Shown here: positions 1 through 10,756 of the stretch, piece by piece
Position numbering within the stretch: the stretch's first letter is position 1
Layout of the letters: every line of letters begins with the position of its first letter
NCBI GenBank assembly: GCA_036897485.1
Contig: JAYMTF010000120.1
Location: forward strand, 1 to 51,825
Direction: 5' to 3'
DNA length: 51,825 nucleotides
Source: Pelargonium nanum
Lineage: Eukaryota > Streptophyta > Magnoliopsida > Geraniales > Geraniaceae
Notes under the pieces: model-generated
Database searches by the model: none
What the model was told of the DNA's origin: nothing
What the model saw: only the letters and a program-made list of their open reading frames with translations
Made by a program: the position numbers and the translations under genes

Positions 1-428
1 CCGGGGAATGCCAAACCCGCCCCCGCCCCGCCCCGTTGCCATCCCTAAGTGGGGATAGATATCGAGATTAATTTATTGACTATATATGTAAGGATGTCTA
101 ATTGGAGAAATGAATCAATTTATCCACTCAAATCGTTTAAATATTTTTATTTTATAAAAAGCTGTTCATTCATCGTATTTTTTTTTTTTTTTGGTATTTC
201 CATAGAGGAGAAAGTATGTTACTAAACAAGCTCTTAAACACATAAACAACACACCTTTATAGAAGAGGAGCGTTTCCGTATAGATCTTCTCCGTCACAGC
301 ACGATCCAGCTACCGATCTATGCACACAATATCAATATAAAACATGTAATTATAGTAATGGCATACAAAAACATTGCAATCAATGGGAAATTTATAATGT
401 AAAGGTAAAAGACTCAATTTTCGTGTTT
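1..428. other. Gene-free flank downstream of the NLR gene
   Basis: No coding region is visible. The first 45 bases hold C-rich runs (CCCGCCCC type) that recur as low-complexity tracts in plant genomes, followed by AT-rich DNA with a run of T at about 181-192. The NLR 3' UTR probably ends somewhere here, but I see no decisive polyadenylation signal. Confidence 0.5.
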
Positions 429-642
429 CTATTCAATTTAGTCATTTTTTAAAATAAAAATAGTCTTTGAACTTTCATGTTTCGAACAAATTAAAATGGT
501 TTTGAATTTTTAAATTTTAACTCAATTTAATCCATAAAGTTTTGATATAAGTTATAAGGACAACGATTATTTTGGGTCAATATGTGAAAGTTCAATAACC
601 ATTTTAAAGCTAAAAAAAATGAACTAAATTGAATATTCTACT
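429..642. repeat. Inverted repeat (foldback or MITE-like) at the NLR 3' end
   Basis: The left arm (about 429-480, containing ATTCAATTTAGTCATTTT and TTGAACTTTCAT) is matched, with a few gaps, by the reverse complement of about 583-642 (ATTCAATTTAGTTCATTTTT and TTGAACTTTCACAT). Between them is AT-rich DNA with further AACTCAATTTAATCC-type words. This layout is typical of small non-autonomous TIR elements with subterminal repeats. No target duplication was identified. The right arm overlaps the last codons of the NLR reading frame. Confidence 0.5.
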
Positions 643-3600
643 AATGAAAATAATATTTACATTGGCAAGAAATGCGGTGTACAGTGAGTAAGACATACCT
701 TTTATAATTATGGAAGGAACATGTTGAACTTTGTAAAAATCGGCTCCTCCTTCATGGACTCTTTTTCCAAAACTGTACATCCCCGTAATGTGTAGTTCTT
801 TGAGAGTACCTATAAATCTCAATCCTTCAGGAAGCATCTCCAACCGTCCGCAACGACGAATCCTGAGAGATTGAAGAATGGGCATAGCTCCTTTATCCAC
901 CCTCCACTCCTTTAGACTATACGATTCGAGTTTTAGAAGTTTGAGTCGCGGAAAACTTCCTTCAGTGAAATATAATTCTGGACCCTCAAATGAACCGTCT
1001 AGCAAGCCAAGTATCTTTAAGTTTGGCAACTTCCCAAGTGTTTCTATCACTTTTGAATCTTTAATATGACACCCGGATATGTTCAACTTGATGAGTTCTC
1101 TTGGCCATTGGTCGAATTGTGGAAACAACCAATCGAATATGTAGAATTCAACCTCCAGCTTATATAGATTTGGACAGCCCATGAGGACCTCCATTAGATT
1201 CACATTGGTGTGAGAATACTTATTTTCAGCTATAGACAAAGAAGAAAGGCGACTAAACTCAACCTTTCTTTCACGAAAAATTTCACCAAATGGTCTCATC
1301 TGGTCATTTGTTGGCAAGATTTTTAATTTTCTGACCGTGGAGAAGTTGATGACTTCACTCACCCGACCATGTCGCGGAGGAAAGTTTACCAATGTTTGCA
1401 GGTTCGGACAATTATTTATGATTTCCACGGTCTCACCAACAGTTGAATAATACCCAACATGTGGAAGATATAGATGCCTCAAATATTTCATCTTCCATAT
1501 TGCATTTAGACTTGAAAGGCAATCATTGTTGGGATTTGTGTCGACCCGCAAATCAAGGGTCTCTAAGCATCCCAACTTCTCCAGAGATGGAAAGCCATAT
1601 ATAGAACTTCCTCGTAGACTTAAGTATCTCAAGTGAATAAGATTTCCTACTTCTTTTGGAAAATCCATATTCTTCGTCTCAATCCATTCAAGAACTAACA
1701 TTCTTAGCAACTTGAAGTTATTGGGCATCCACATTGATCTGAGAATCCTGCCGCTCCAGTGTGAACGAATGTTGTATAAAATCAAGGATCTAAGTTGAGA
1801 AACTTTGTCGATATGAGAAAGAGACATGTTGTGATCTCGATCCAGAACAAAAGAAACTCTTCGAATTCTGCCCAAGGAAGTTGTATTTTCTTCCACGGCA
1901 AGGGGCGACAAACAACTTCCAATGGTAGAAAAGTATATAAAGTTTTCTTCTTTCGCTTTTGATAAACACATCTCTCGCATAAGATCATGAATGCGACATG
2001 TTTTGACCCTTCTAGTTGTTCCTTCTTTTTCAACTTGAATCATACACCTGTCCACCAATTCATTTAAGTACCGATCCGCCACATCCTCTATCGTTTCCTC
2101 CCCGTCTCCGTCGTACTGCACAGATATAAGACCTTCTGCCATCCACATTCTTAGTAATCTCTTTGTATGTATCTCATGATCTTCTGGAAATTGACTTAAA
2201 TAGAGAAAACAAGATTTTAGTTGGCGCGGCAAATCATAATAACTATAAGCAAGCACTTCATATACCCCCAAACATTGTTCTTCGTTGTGGCCTTTTCCCC
2301 TTCTCAAGTATGCTTTGATGTTGACATTGACTATTTGCCACTCACTCAAACTATATTTGGTTGCCAAAATTCCCGCTAACACTGTGATGGCCAATGGTAA
2401 CCCTCCACAGTGTTCCAGCATTTCCTTGCCTAACTTCTCCATGCTTTCATTATCTACCAATAAAAATGCAAAAATAAGATCCACAAACTGAAAAAGAAAC
2501 AATAACTAAAAGTGATAGAGGCTCCTACATGTTTATGACGTTCGAAGAGCACACGGGAGCTCTCAGGCTCACCCGACCCCTAGAACGGTATGCCTAGAGT
2601 GTTAGAGACCGACTCACAAGTGGGATCCGAAGTGGACCTCACCTTTTCAACAGGCAACCACGGTTGGCAGAGACATTTAATGAGTATATATACCCCTTCC
2701 TTGGTACAAGGAAGGGATCTACATTTGAGACATTTATTACTCTCAACTATTTTTTGTCTCAAGAGCTTGTGATTTCCGGCCCAAATTTATTCTCACACTC
2801 GAGTCAGTGTCTTGCACAGCTCACAAGTTTGCAATCGTTATCCCGAGAGCTCACCAGCAATTTTGAACTTAGAACATAAACACGTGAACAAGACAACATA
2901 GACAATCTAGTGTATTCGCTTGATCGAGTTAAAACAGAAGCATCAATTATGGCAGCGTTTTAAAGAAATATTAGGAAAAAAAAAGTTTCAAGACTCCAAC
3001 ACTCTACCAAGGAAATTGAGAATGCTTCATGGCTTATAATTAATGAGAAGCGACTTACCTGCAATATCATCATCCCTTCCTTCTATGGCTATCTTTCTTA
3101 GCAGCTCCATGGCTTGTTCTTCACTCAAAGGTTTCAAATCACCATATCGACCTCTGTGATCCACATGCTCAGCTACTTCCATATTACGAGTTGTGATTAC
3201 CATTTTACTTTTTCCTGATTCTTCAAGAGGAAATGCAGCTGAAAGATCACACCAGTCTTGTATGCTCCAAATATCATCAAGAAGTATAAAACATTTCCGA
3301 TTTCTTTGAACTCGAAAAAGTTCATAAAGTAACTCATTATCTCTAAGTCTTACAATCTCCTCCCGCTCATCAGGTTTAGGGGATGTAAGCTGTACGTATA
3401 CCGTTTCCCAAACATCTCTTGCTTTGAATTGTTGAGATACAGACACCCATGCAAATTTCTCGAAACAACTCCTGATTTTGTCGTTGTGATAAACTTTCTT
3501 TGCAAGAGTGGTCTTCCCCAAACCGCCCATACCATATATGGACACAACTCTGCACTGTTCTTCTTTTCTCAGCAAGAGACCAACCACGTCCACTATGTTT

Positions 3601-4966
3601 TCTTCCAACCCGACAACATGATTGTCTACAATATGAGCATAACTAGATCGCCGTGCCTGGCCGCCGGAAGAACTAGCAGTAGCTTCTCCGAAATTGAGCT
3701 CTCTAATTATGCCATAAGTTTGTAATCTTGTCCTCAGAGTTGATAGTTTGGACTTAAGAGCTTCAATCTCCGATCCAACCGCATGAATATCGAGACCTCG
3801 TTTGACGATGCAACCATACTTTTGGATGAAGTTTAGAATACCACTCCTCTTACTCAAAGCAAGTTTTACCTGTCCAAATAAATGTTAATTATATTGATTT
3901 ATATTTAATGCATCTGTCGGTTTACGAGAGTTTTACGATATTAATGAATATGAGTCAAATCAATAAGAAAATGATTTTCACTTATACTCATTTTAATGAA
4001 ATCGTGGTAGCAGAGCTAACTGACAAATCTACATGACCAATATAACTGATGGATTGATATGTTGCAACTTCTAGGTAAACTTCGGGGTAGTTACAAGAAA
4101 AACATAACAACTTTAGGATAGTTATGTGCATTTACCTCATTTTTTTTAATTAAGTGTTATAAGATCATTGATGTCTAAACCAACTAACTTATTTTTCCAA
4201 TAGTGTAGTCTACAACATAATAATTTTTTCTAAATATTGTTCTTTTTTAGATATAAATATCTTATTGAATTATGCTACATGAATTACGGTTTTAGGAGAT
4301 GGTTAAAATATATGTCTCATAACAAATTTCTCCTTATAAACCACGGCTAAATTATGTCTCTCATAACAAATTTCGTCTTTTATAAACCACATAAATGGTC
4401 TCCTAAAAGTTGGTAGTATATGACTTATTTTAGGAGACGAAACCAAACTATCATCCGTATGTGGACTAAAAAATCCAATGATGTACGAAACTATTCTAAC
4501 GAAGATAACTATAGAGCGGACTGCAGGACAACTATAGCATACATCATTCATGTCAATCTTGATAGCCACTTAGAGTTTGCACATAAATTATAAGGAAATA
4601 GTTAACTCTGCTAATCACTTAACTTTGTCTGCTCTACCAATTTCTAATGAAGTTCTTTGTTTATCACTGTTCTAAATAATACGAAAACTTCATAAAGATA
4701 ACAAGACTTACCAGGTAGGTGTCAACAACATCCTCGGCATCAAGACTTGCTTCTCTGATCTGCGAAACCCATTGGCAAAACACACGGCTCTGGCGTCTTC
4801 GAGATTGTGCATGAACTTGATGATCTGCATCTTCGAGAAAGCTCTGCATCCACTGTAACTCAATCTGCATCTCCTCCACTTCCTTCTTCACTTCCGACAA
4901 GAACTTCACTTCTTTGATCACCGAGTCGCGGACTCGCTGCACCAGGTAGGATATTACAGGATCCAT
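610..4966 (-). CDS. CC-NB-ARC-LRR disease resistance protein (RPP8/RPP13-like)
   Basis: This is an intracellular immune receptor that binds ADP/ATP through its NB-ARC module and responds to pathogen effectors. Three exons join in frame: 4712-4966, 3059-3869 and 610-2453, giving 969 residues. Exon 1 encodes an Rx-type coiled coil with the EDVID-like sequence EDVVDTYL. Exon 2 carries the P-loop GMGGLGKTT (about residues 198-206), RNBS-A (FAWVSVSQQF), kinase-2 (FILLDDIW) and RNBS-B (MVITTRN). Exon 3 carries GLPL (CGGLPLAI), RNBS-D (CFLYLSQFPED), the MHD-equivalent IHD (RIHDLMRE) and then leucine-rich repeats. The CRxHDxMRE context and layout resemble RPP8/RPP13. The start is the ATG opening MDPVISYLV. 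Intron 2 splits the NB-ARC between DDDIA and DNESMEKL. The tail after KVQHVPSIIIKG is uncertain: a GTATGT donor lies at about 697 and the frame then runs into an inverted repeat, so the true C terminus may differ. No frameshift is seen. Confidence 0.9.
2595..2903 (+). mobile_element. Possible solo LTR inside NLR intron 2
   Basis: A block starting TGTTAGAG (2600) and ending ACAACA (2898) has the TG...CA ends of an LTR, a TATA-like GAGTATATATACC at about 2681, and flanks TAGAG / TAGAC that match at four of five bases. Its base composition is richer in GC than the surrounding intron. There is no internal retrotransposon sequence, so this would be a solo LTR or fragment. The boundaries are inferred by eye. 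Confidence 0.35.
4290..4437. repeat. TTTTAGGAGA inverted and direct repeats in NLR intron 1
   Basis: The word TTTTAGGAGA occurs at 4290 and 4427 on the plus strand and as TCTCCTAAAA at about 4400 on the other strand. Between them a unit containing CTCATAACAAATTTC and TATAAACCAC is repeated (about 4315-4343 and 4360-4390). Such short multi-orientation motifs resemble the subterminal repeats of CACTA-type elements. The rest of intron 1 (3870-4711) is plain AT-rich DNA. Confidence 0.35.
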
Positions 4967-5019
4967 TATTAGATCTTCTCCTTCTTACGTACGTTGGTGC
5001 TTAATTCAATATTCATATA

Positions 5020-5134
5020 CATACATATATATATATATATATGAGCAACATTACTATTACCCATTTAATATAATTTCTACTAGTTCCAACTTTGGAAGTA
5101 TATATAATTTCTACTGGTTCCAACTTTGGAAGTA
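5020..5134. repeat. AT microsatellite and 34-bp direct duplication upstream of the NLR start
   Basis: An (AT)n run lies at about 5023-5042. A 32-base block containing TTCCAACTTTGGAAGTA is present at 5069-5100 and again at 5103-5134 with one mismatch, a 34-bp period. It lies 100-170 bases upstream of the NLR ATG on the minus strand, in the expected promoter or 5' UTR. TTCCAACTTTGGAA is itself a near-palindrome. Confidence 0.7.
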
Positions 5135-5218
5135 TATATTCAGTTGAATATTTGAATACGCGCTTACAAATTTAGACTTGTCCTCGTGTATAGATGGTTA
5201 CTTGGTGTAAATTAAAAA

Positions 5219-6327
5219 GGGTTAAATGCAAATTTGGTACCCAAACTTTGGCGGAAACCCAATTTAGTACCCAATTCTTTATTCTACCAAACTTAGTACC
5301 CACACTTCGATTTTGAACTCAATCGAATACCCGCCGTTACTTGCTGTTAATTAGGCCGTTAAGTTTCGCTGATGTGGACATCTAAGGCTGATGTGGCTAT
5401 TTTCTACTAGCTGACATGGATTTTTTTAAAAATATATATTTAAAATAAATAAAAAATCAGAGAACCCTTCTCTCTGTTTCTCTCACGCTCCTCTGCAAAA
5501 TTATAAGCAGAGGTTCGAAAAAATTGGACCATCTCTCAAAATCTCTATAACTGCAACTATTTCTCAAAATCTCTCAAAAAATTGGACCATCTCTCAAAAT
5601 CTCTATAACTGCAACCAAGTAACCATACATTCACATTGAGCAATTTGCAGTCAACAACAACAAAAAACATATAGATTATAAATGGGGCAAAGAGAATCAA
5701 ACACTGTCTTGAAAACTCCCCTCATAGTATTGCACAAATATAACAAATGGAAACACAACAAAAAATTGAAAATTCCAAAACCCAGAAATGGAAATAATAA
5801 AATAACTGAAACCCAAATGAAAGAACACAAAATTGCAATCACAAAAGAGGATGGATCTCACGAGAATTAGTAAATGAACTGAATACAAGTGAGGATGGAT
5901 CTCACGAAAATACCATAAATCTCACGATGGAATCGGTTTTGGAGAGTAGCGGCCACGGCTTCGATGCGGCGGAGGAGGTCGGGGAAGAGAATGCGACGAC
6001 CGGTGGAGGCGTCGGTTGTCGGAGGAGGGGAGAGGATGCGTAGTCGGAGTGGCGGGCTGGGGATGTTCATGGGTATGAGATTTTAATTTTTGTTTTGATT
6101 TAAAAATAAATTAATAATATGACACATAAGCATGGAGAGTGTGTCGTTTATTGCCACGTAAGCACGTTTTATCCGAGTCATCGTCGTAATGGCCACGTAT
6201 GCAGGTGATAGCGGTAAAATTAAGGGGCTTGGACGGCAAGCATTAAATTGGGTTCAAAATTAAAGTTTAGGTATTAAATTTGGTTTCAAACTAAAATTTT
6301 GATATCATATTTGTCTTTAATTAACTC
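5219..6327. mobile_element. Non-autonomous Mutator-like element with 9-bp target duplication
   Basis: The element is flanked on both sides by the identical 9-mer AATTAAAAA (5210-5218 and 6328-6336), the duplication length typical of Mutator-like elements. The left end GGGTTAAATGCAAATTTGG and the reverse complement of the right end (GAGTTAATTAAAGACAAAT) are imperfect inverted repeats. The similarity continues for about 100 bases as evenly spaced subterminal words such as CCCAATTTAGTACCC against CCCAATTTAATGC. It is 1109 bp long and encodes no transposase, so it would need a helper in trans. The interior carries a 58-bp direct duplication (5521-5615) and a GC-rich segment at about 5935-6070. 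Confidence 0.75.
5861..6070 (-). other. GC-rich coding-like segment captured inside the Mutator-like element
   Basis: In contrast to the AT-rich ends, 5935-6070 is strongly GC-rich and open on the minus strand from an ATG at 6070 (start MNIPSPPLRLRIL, then PDLLRRIEAVAATL). The frame runs on to about 5867 before it stops. I do not recognise the protein. A GC-rich, codon-biased island in a TIR element is what a Pack-MULE gene capture looks like, but it could be ordinary element DNA. GAGGATGGATCTCACGA occurs twice next to it (about 5848 and 5892). Confidence 0.35.
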
Positions 6328-6336
6328 AATTAAAAA

Positions 6337-7590
6337 TGACATATTTATAATAAAAAAATTAAAAATCTCCTACCAAATTCAATAGAAGAAATCGAATTAA
6401 TAGAATAGTGGATCCCACAAATTTAAATTATAATATTACATTTAAATTATTTAATTTTTGTTTTAATATGAACGCAGTTGTGGAACTTAATTCATATTTT
6501 TTTATTTAGAAAAAAACTTAAACAAATGTCATATTCAATATTATATTTTCTGATAAAAAATAATATTGTGTTTGCTGATAAAAACTATTTTATTTGGTTT
6601 ATCTAGAACTTCACTAGAAAATTCCACAAGTAAAATAATAAAATAAAATGTGAGCATCAATGAACTACTACATGAATTTTCTAAAGTTGATTCACTTGTC
6701 GATATAATACAGGACAATGCATATATTATGAAATAAAATCTTTAAAAACAGGAAATTAAGTAGGTAAATTAGGTGAGTATTTGACTGGTGAAACAATATA
6801 AGAAAATTAAATAATTAAGATGTGAACATGTTGTTCACTTTGTTATTTTATTGGTTTAATAAATTTTATGTCAAGTGTATTAGTGATCCAAATAATGCAT
6901 AAAATTGATTTGTTCTTCAAAAAATATGTAGATAGTTCCATTTAGATCTTCTATGAAAATGGTCAATATTAATTGATGAAACAAAATTTAGTAAAGTAAT
7001 AATATTGGGTACAAGTCAATATTGATTGATCATTTCTTGTTCAACACACAATGTAAATACATACAAGTTACATACAATCCTTCGCCAGACTATATTGCAT
7101 TTTCAATTTATCGCATTATTTTTCTATTACATACAATTTCATATTTTAAATACCATAAGATATATGTAATCAATTTTATTGAACTCGTAAAATAACACAG
7201 CATTTTTTCTTGTATATATATATATATATAAATTATTTTTTTGAGGCATTTTCTTGTATAAACTTTCATTTTCAATAATGAAATTGAAATTTGATTATAC
7301 AGCCCAACCTGAAACCCGAATTTACAGCTCAAATGCAATGAGTCGAATCGAGAAAGCAATATTCAAGGCTTTTACTGCAAGATCTTGAGAAAATATTTAG
7401 CCATTACATCTGCTCCTACACTACACTACATTAGCAGCAAACTAAAACTGCAAACCAAGTGAACAATACCAAAATAGGCCATCAAATCTAACCTACCAAA
7501 ACAACATCTGCTCTAAAAGATTCAACCAAATAACAAAAGTTCATTAAAAATGCTAAAAACTGCATCCTATAATTACTCACCTGACATGCT
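6337..7590. other. Intergenic region downstream of RanGAP
   Basis: AT-rich DNA with no supported gene. The part nearest RanGAP (about 7370-7590) is probably its 3' UTR. A (TA)n run lies at about 7214-7230. Confidence 0.6.
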
Positions 7591-9222
7591 CTATTCATCA
7601 TCATGAGTAACTTCAAGATCCTTCAATTTCGATTCCAATTCGCCATTATCATCATCATCATCTTCAGCCCCAGATTCATTGTCGTTGTCAGATGCACCTT
7701 CAGGGTCATTCTCATCTAAGGACCCGAGCTTGTTGGGACATTTCTTGAATATATCCTTCACTTCATCGATTCCTTCCTCAGAGATGAAGTTCCCATCGAT
7801 GTTCAGCAACTTGAATTTAGGTTTCTCGACCACGACCTGAGCCAAGAGGCGAGCCCCAGCTCGCCTTATTAAGTTGGTGCTCATATCGAGTTCCTCTAAC
7901 CGGTCAAGACCTTCTATTGCTTTGCCAATCTTCAAGGCGCCTTCGTCTTTGAGTTCATTCTCGGAGAAGTTCAACTTGGAGAGAAGCTGTTTTGCTGTGA
8001 TGCAAGCAGCTATCTCAGGAGCAACTTCGGCTGTTATGTCATTTCCGGCCATCTCTAGAACTTGGAGTGGCGAAGCGGAGTCCTTGAGTGTGTTGATTAT
8101 AGCAACTGCACCGTCGTTTTCCAAGTTGAGGTAGCTGAGGTAAAGCTCGGAGATGTGTTGGTGCTTGGAAAGAGATTTGCTCAGAGCAACTCCCGCTTCC
8201 ACACCAAACATGTTATCGCGCAGGTCAAGCTTCTTCAAATGGGGACAAGTTCCAAGTGCTTCGGCTAAGGCAACTCCTCCCTCGGATCCTATTCTAGTGG
8301 AGGAGCATCGGAAATCCTCCAATAATGGAGAATGCTTTACAACCTCGGAGATGGCGATCGCTCCTTCATCTCCAGTCATATTGTTATGAAAATGCAAAAC
8401 TCTAAGCTTCTCTGTGGATGGAATCAATTCACAAACTGCCCGAGCAGCTTCCTCGGAGATGCCATCGTTCATTAGATAGAGCTCTTCCAAGCAATGCTGT
8501 GATTTTAGTAGCGCCCCAAAAGCCCTAACACCCTTCTCGCCCAAGGCGTTGTTTGAGAGGTTTAGTGACCTCAATACACAACCTTCCAGAGCAGCGGCAA
8601 AAATAGTCATGACTTCTAGAGCATCGGCCTCTGATCTTCCCGCAATAAAATCGGAGAGATCAACTTCCTTCAACTGATCCTTAAGGGAGGCCAAGATAGG
8701 CTCAGCAACACGAGCTGCTTCAAGGCCAAAGCTTCTATTACTGAAGCAAATCTTAGTATAAGAATTCCCCGGCTCCTTCAACGGCTTTAGAAGCTCCTCG
8801 GCTTCAGCGGCCTCAATAAAGGCACGATTCCCTTTGGATATATCAAAAAATGTTTCAGCAGGTTCACGTCCATTTTCAGATATAGCCACCTCTCTGTCCT
8901 CCTTGCTTTGAGGGCCTCTTTTAAGAACTTCCAAGATTCGCTTACTACATTCCTTGGCATAGAGCTGCACTGCTGCACCTCCATCGCCATCTGGCTCGGT
9001 TTCATAGTTTAGGTTTGCAGCGGCAAATGCCTCGTCTTCAATTAGCTTCGCATTCTCCTCGGCCTCTTCCTTACTCAAACTGCCGTACTTCTGGGTGAAC
9101 AAAGATTTAGAACTAAGATTGTTTGTCATCCGTTCCACAAGCATTTGCCTCGTGTTCCCACTAGGTGGCCAAAGCTTAATTGAAAATGGCCGGGATTGTG
9201 GATTTTGTGTTGCGGTGTCCAT
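7591..9222 (-). CDS. RANGAP: Ran GTPase-activating protein (plant WPP-domain RanGAP)
   Basis: The protein stimulates GTP hydrolysis by Ran on the cytoplasmic side of the nuclear envelope and so sustains nucleocytoplasmic transport. In plants it also marks mitotic structures. It is a single 543-residue open reading frame, the usual length for the plant family, with an intronless coding region. The N-terminal WPP domain (about residues 1-115) shows the LWPPSGNTR signature that targets the plant protein to the nuclear rim through WIT/WIP partners. A run of RanGAP-type leucine-rich repeats follows (about 190-480), with LYLMNDGIS, LHFHNNMTGDEGA and KLDLRDNMFG. The tail is acidic (about 500-535), as expected for Ran binding. 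The chosen ATG precedes the WPP domain, and a good acceptor lies ten bases upstream of it (TATGCAG, exon from 9232), implying an intron in the leader. Confidence 0.96.
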   Translation of the reverse strand: MDTATQNPQSRPFSIKLWPPSGNTRQMLVERMTNNLSSKSLFTQKYGSLSKEEAEENAKLIEDEAFAAANLNYETEPDGDGGAAVQLYAKECSKRILEVLKRGPQSKEDREVAISENGREPAETFFDISKGNRAFIEAAEAEELLKPLKEPGNSYTKICFSNRSFGLEAARVAEPILASLKDQLKEVDLSDFIAGRSEADALEVMTIFAAALEGCVLRSLNLSNNALGEKGVRAFGALLKSQHCLEELYLMNDGISEEAARAVCELIPSTEKLRVLHFHNNMTGDEGAIAISEVVKHSPLLEDFRCSSTRIGSEGGVALAEALGTCPHLKKLDLRDNMFGVEAGVALSKSLSKHQHISELYLSYLNLENDGAVAIINTLKDSASPLQVLEMAGNDITAEVAPEIAACITAKQLLSKLNFSENELKDEGALKIGKAIEGLDRLEELDMSTNLIRRAGARLLAQVVVEKPKFKLLNIDGNFISEEGIDEVKDIFKKCPNKLGSLDENDPEGASDNDNESGAEDDDDDNGELESKLKDLEVTHDDE

Positions 9223-9906
9223 TGCAACAAACCTGCATAGTGACGCACAATGTTAATATTTTCAAATAAAATTGGCAAGAAAACAAAAGTAAAGACGGTT
9301 ATCTAAATTGAGAAATAGAGAGCATTCTTGTAATTCACAAGTTATATCTTCAACCAGCAAATCATTCCGAGTTTATTATTACTTTATTACCTATATCCCC
9401 AACTCTCGATTTGATTTTAAGCAACAAAAAAAAAACTTGGAAACCTTGTTAAACTTAATAACAGATGACATCAACAGGGGAATAAAAAAAATATCAGAAC
9501 AAGGAAATCAACTAACTCCAAAGAAGGCGCATACAACAAATCAAATCTTATAAACTTAACTCCTATAAATAAAACTCATTCAGTAAACAAAACATCTATT
9601 ACCTAGAAATATAACCATTTTGCAAATCAGACAGGACAGATATGTGAATGATGAAACCTTAATAAGCATTAAGGAAGGTTTAGGATTAGAAGTTGAGAGT
9701 ACCAAAGAAGTTGTGCTGTTTGGCAAAATCATGGTACTGCCGGGACTAAGGAATCAATGGAGTGACGAAGCTGAGAGTATCTATTATTAATTATCCGAAG
9801 TGTTAGTCCGGGTTCAGATATTCGAGTATCAATTTTTTTGCTCACCCATAAATATGGGTGCAACGGGGCTATGACTTATAAAATAAAAAACAACCAATTC
9901 ATTACC

Positions 9907-10162
9907 TAAACAATGTTTGTTGGGAATCGACTACATGAATCATTTTTCTACTCCTCCACTCCAACCTATTCAATCCTATCTTAAGCCAACAACAACCAAG
10001 TCATTTCCCAAACAATGTAGGGAATCAACTACACGTATCATTTTTCTCCCCCTCCACTCCAAACTATTTAATCCTATCTTAAAGAAACAACAACCAAACA
10101 ATGTTGGGAAGCCACAAATCATTTTTGTCCTCCACTCCAACCTACTCAATCCTATCTTAAAC
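9907..10162. repeat. Three-copy direct repeat in the RanGAP leader intron
   Basis: Three imperfect copies of a unit of about 85-100 bp start near 9909, 10010 and 10096. Each contains AAACAATGT, then a GACTACATGAATCATTT-like word, then CTCCACTCCAACCTA and CAATCCTATCTTAA. The CTACATGAATC word resembles part of Au-type plant SINEs, but I cannot confirm that without an alignment. Confidence 0.7.
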
Positions 10163-10402
10163 CTAGAATCGGTATGTTATTTCCTTGCCACTTCTTTCCA
10201 TCTTAACTCAGCTTTATCCATAACTTTTTCGGCTTATCCTTGCTGAATTCTCAAGCCTTTATTCGCAAGGTCACTAATCTCCCAACACATAATAAAAATA
10301 ATGTTTTCATAAATTATACAAGTTCTCAATACCATGAATAGCCCAAACAAAATCCATGACCCAAGATATAATTTCTCCTCTCCCTCCAATCCCTGTGTTT
10401 CA

Positions 10403-10756
10403 AGTTCAAGAGCATTGCAGCAACCAATGCTCATGAACATTGAAACCAAAATAAATTACACAACTTTCACCTCATAAACAGAACAAACAAAATGTAGCAA
10501 TCAAAAACAAAATATAAAAAAAGGCCATGAATGTCATAAGAAATCTGAACTACAAAACAAGCTCATGAGTATTGCAGCAACCAGTGCTCATGAACTTGAA
10601 ACAAATGTAAATTGAAACCAAAATAAATTACACAACTTTCACCTCATAGAAAGAAAAAAAAAAAACAATATTTAGCAATCAAAAAAACAAAACAAAAAAT
10701 ACATAGAAGCTGTTCATGCTCGTGAAGGGCTCGTAAGAAATCTGAACTACAAAATA
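10403..10756. repeat. Large direct duplication in the RanGAP leader intron
   Basis: Two copies, about 10403-10558 and 10563-10756, share ATTGCAGCAACCA(A/G)TGCTCATGAAC, a block of about 40 bases from TTGAAACCAAAATAAAT to TTTCACCTCATA, a GCAATCAAAAA word, and the final AAGAAATCTGAACTACAAAA. The copies differ by small insertions in A-rich runs. Confidence 0.75.

Noticed and set aside
878..1069. Plus-strand open frames overlapping the NLR exon 3
   Set aside because: They are shadows of the LRR coding sequence on the minus strand, without motifs of their own.
7874..8389. Plus-strand open frames across RanGAP
   Set aside because: Antisense shadows of the leucine-rich repeats.
9308..9553. Short frame just upstream of the RanGAP start
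   Set aside because: It lies in the leader intron on the opposite strand and has no motif.
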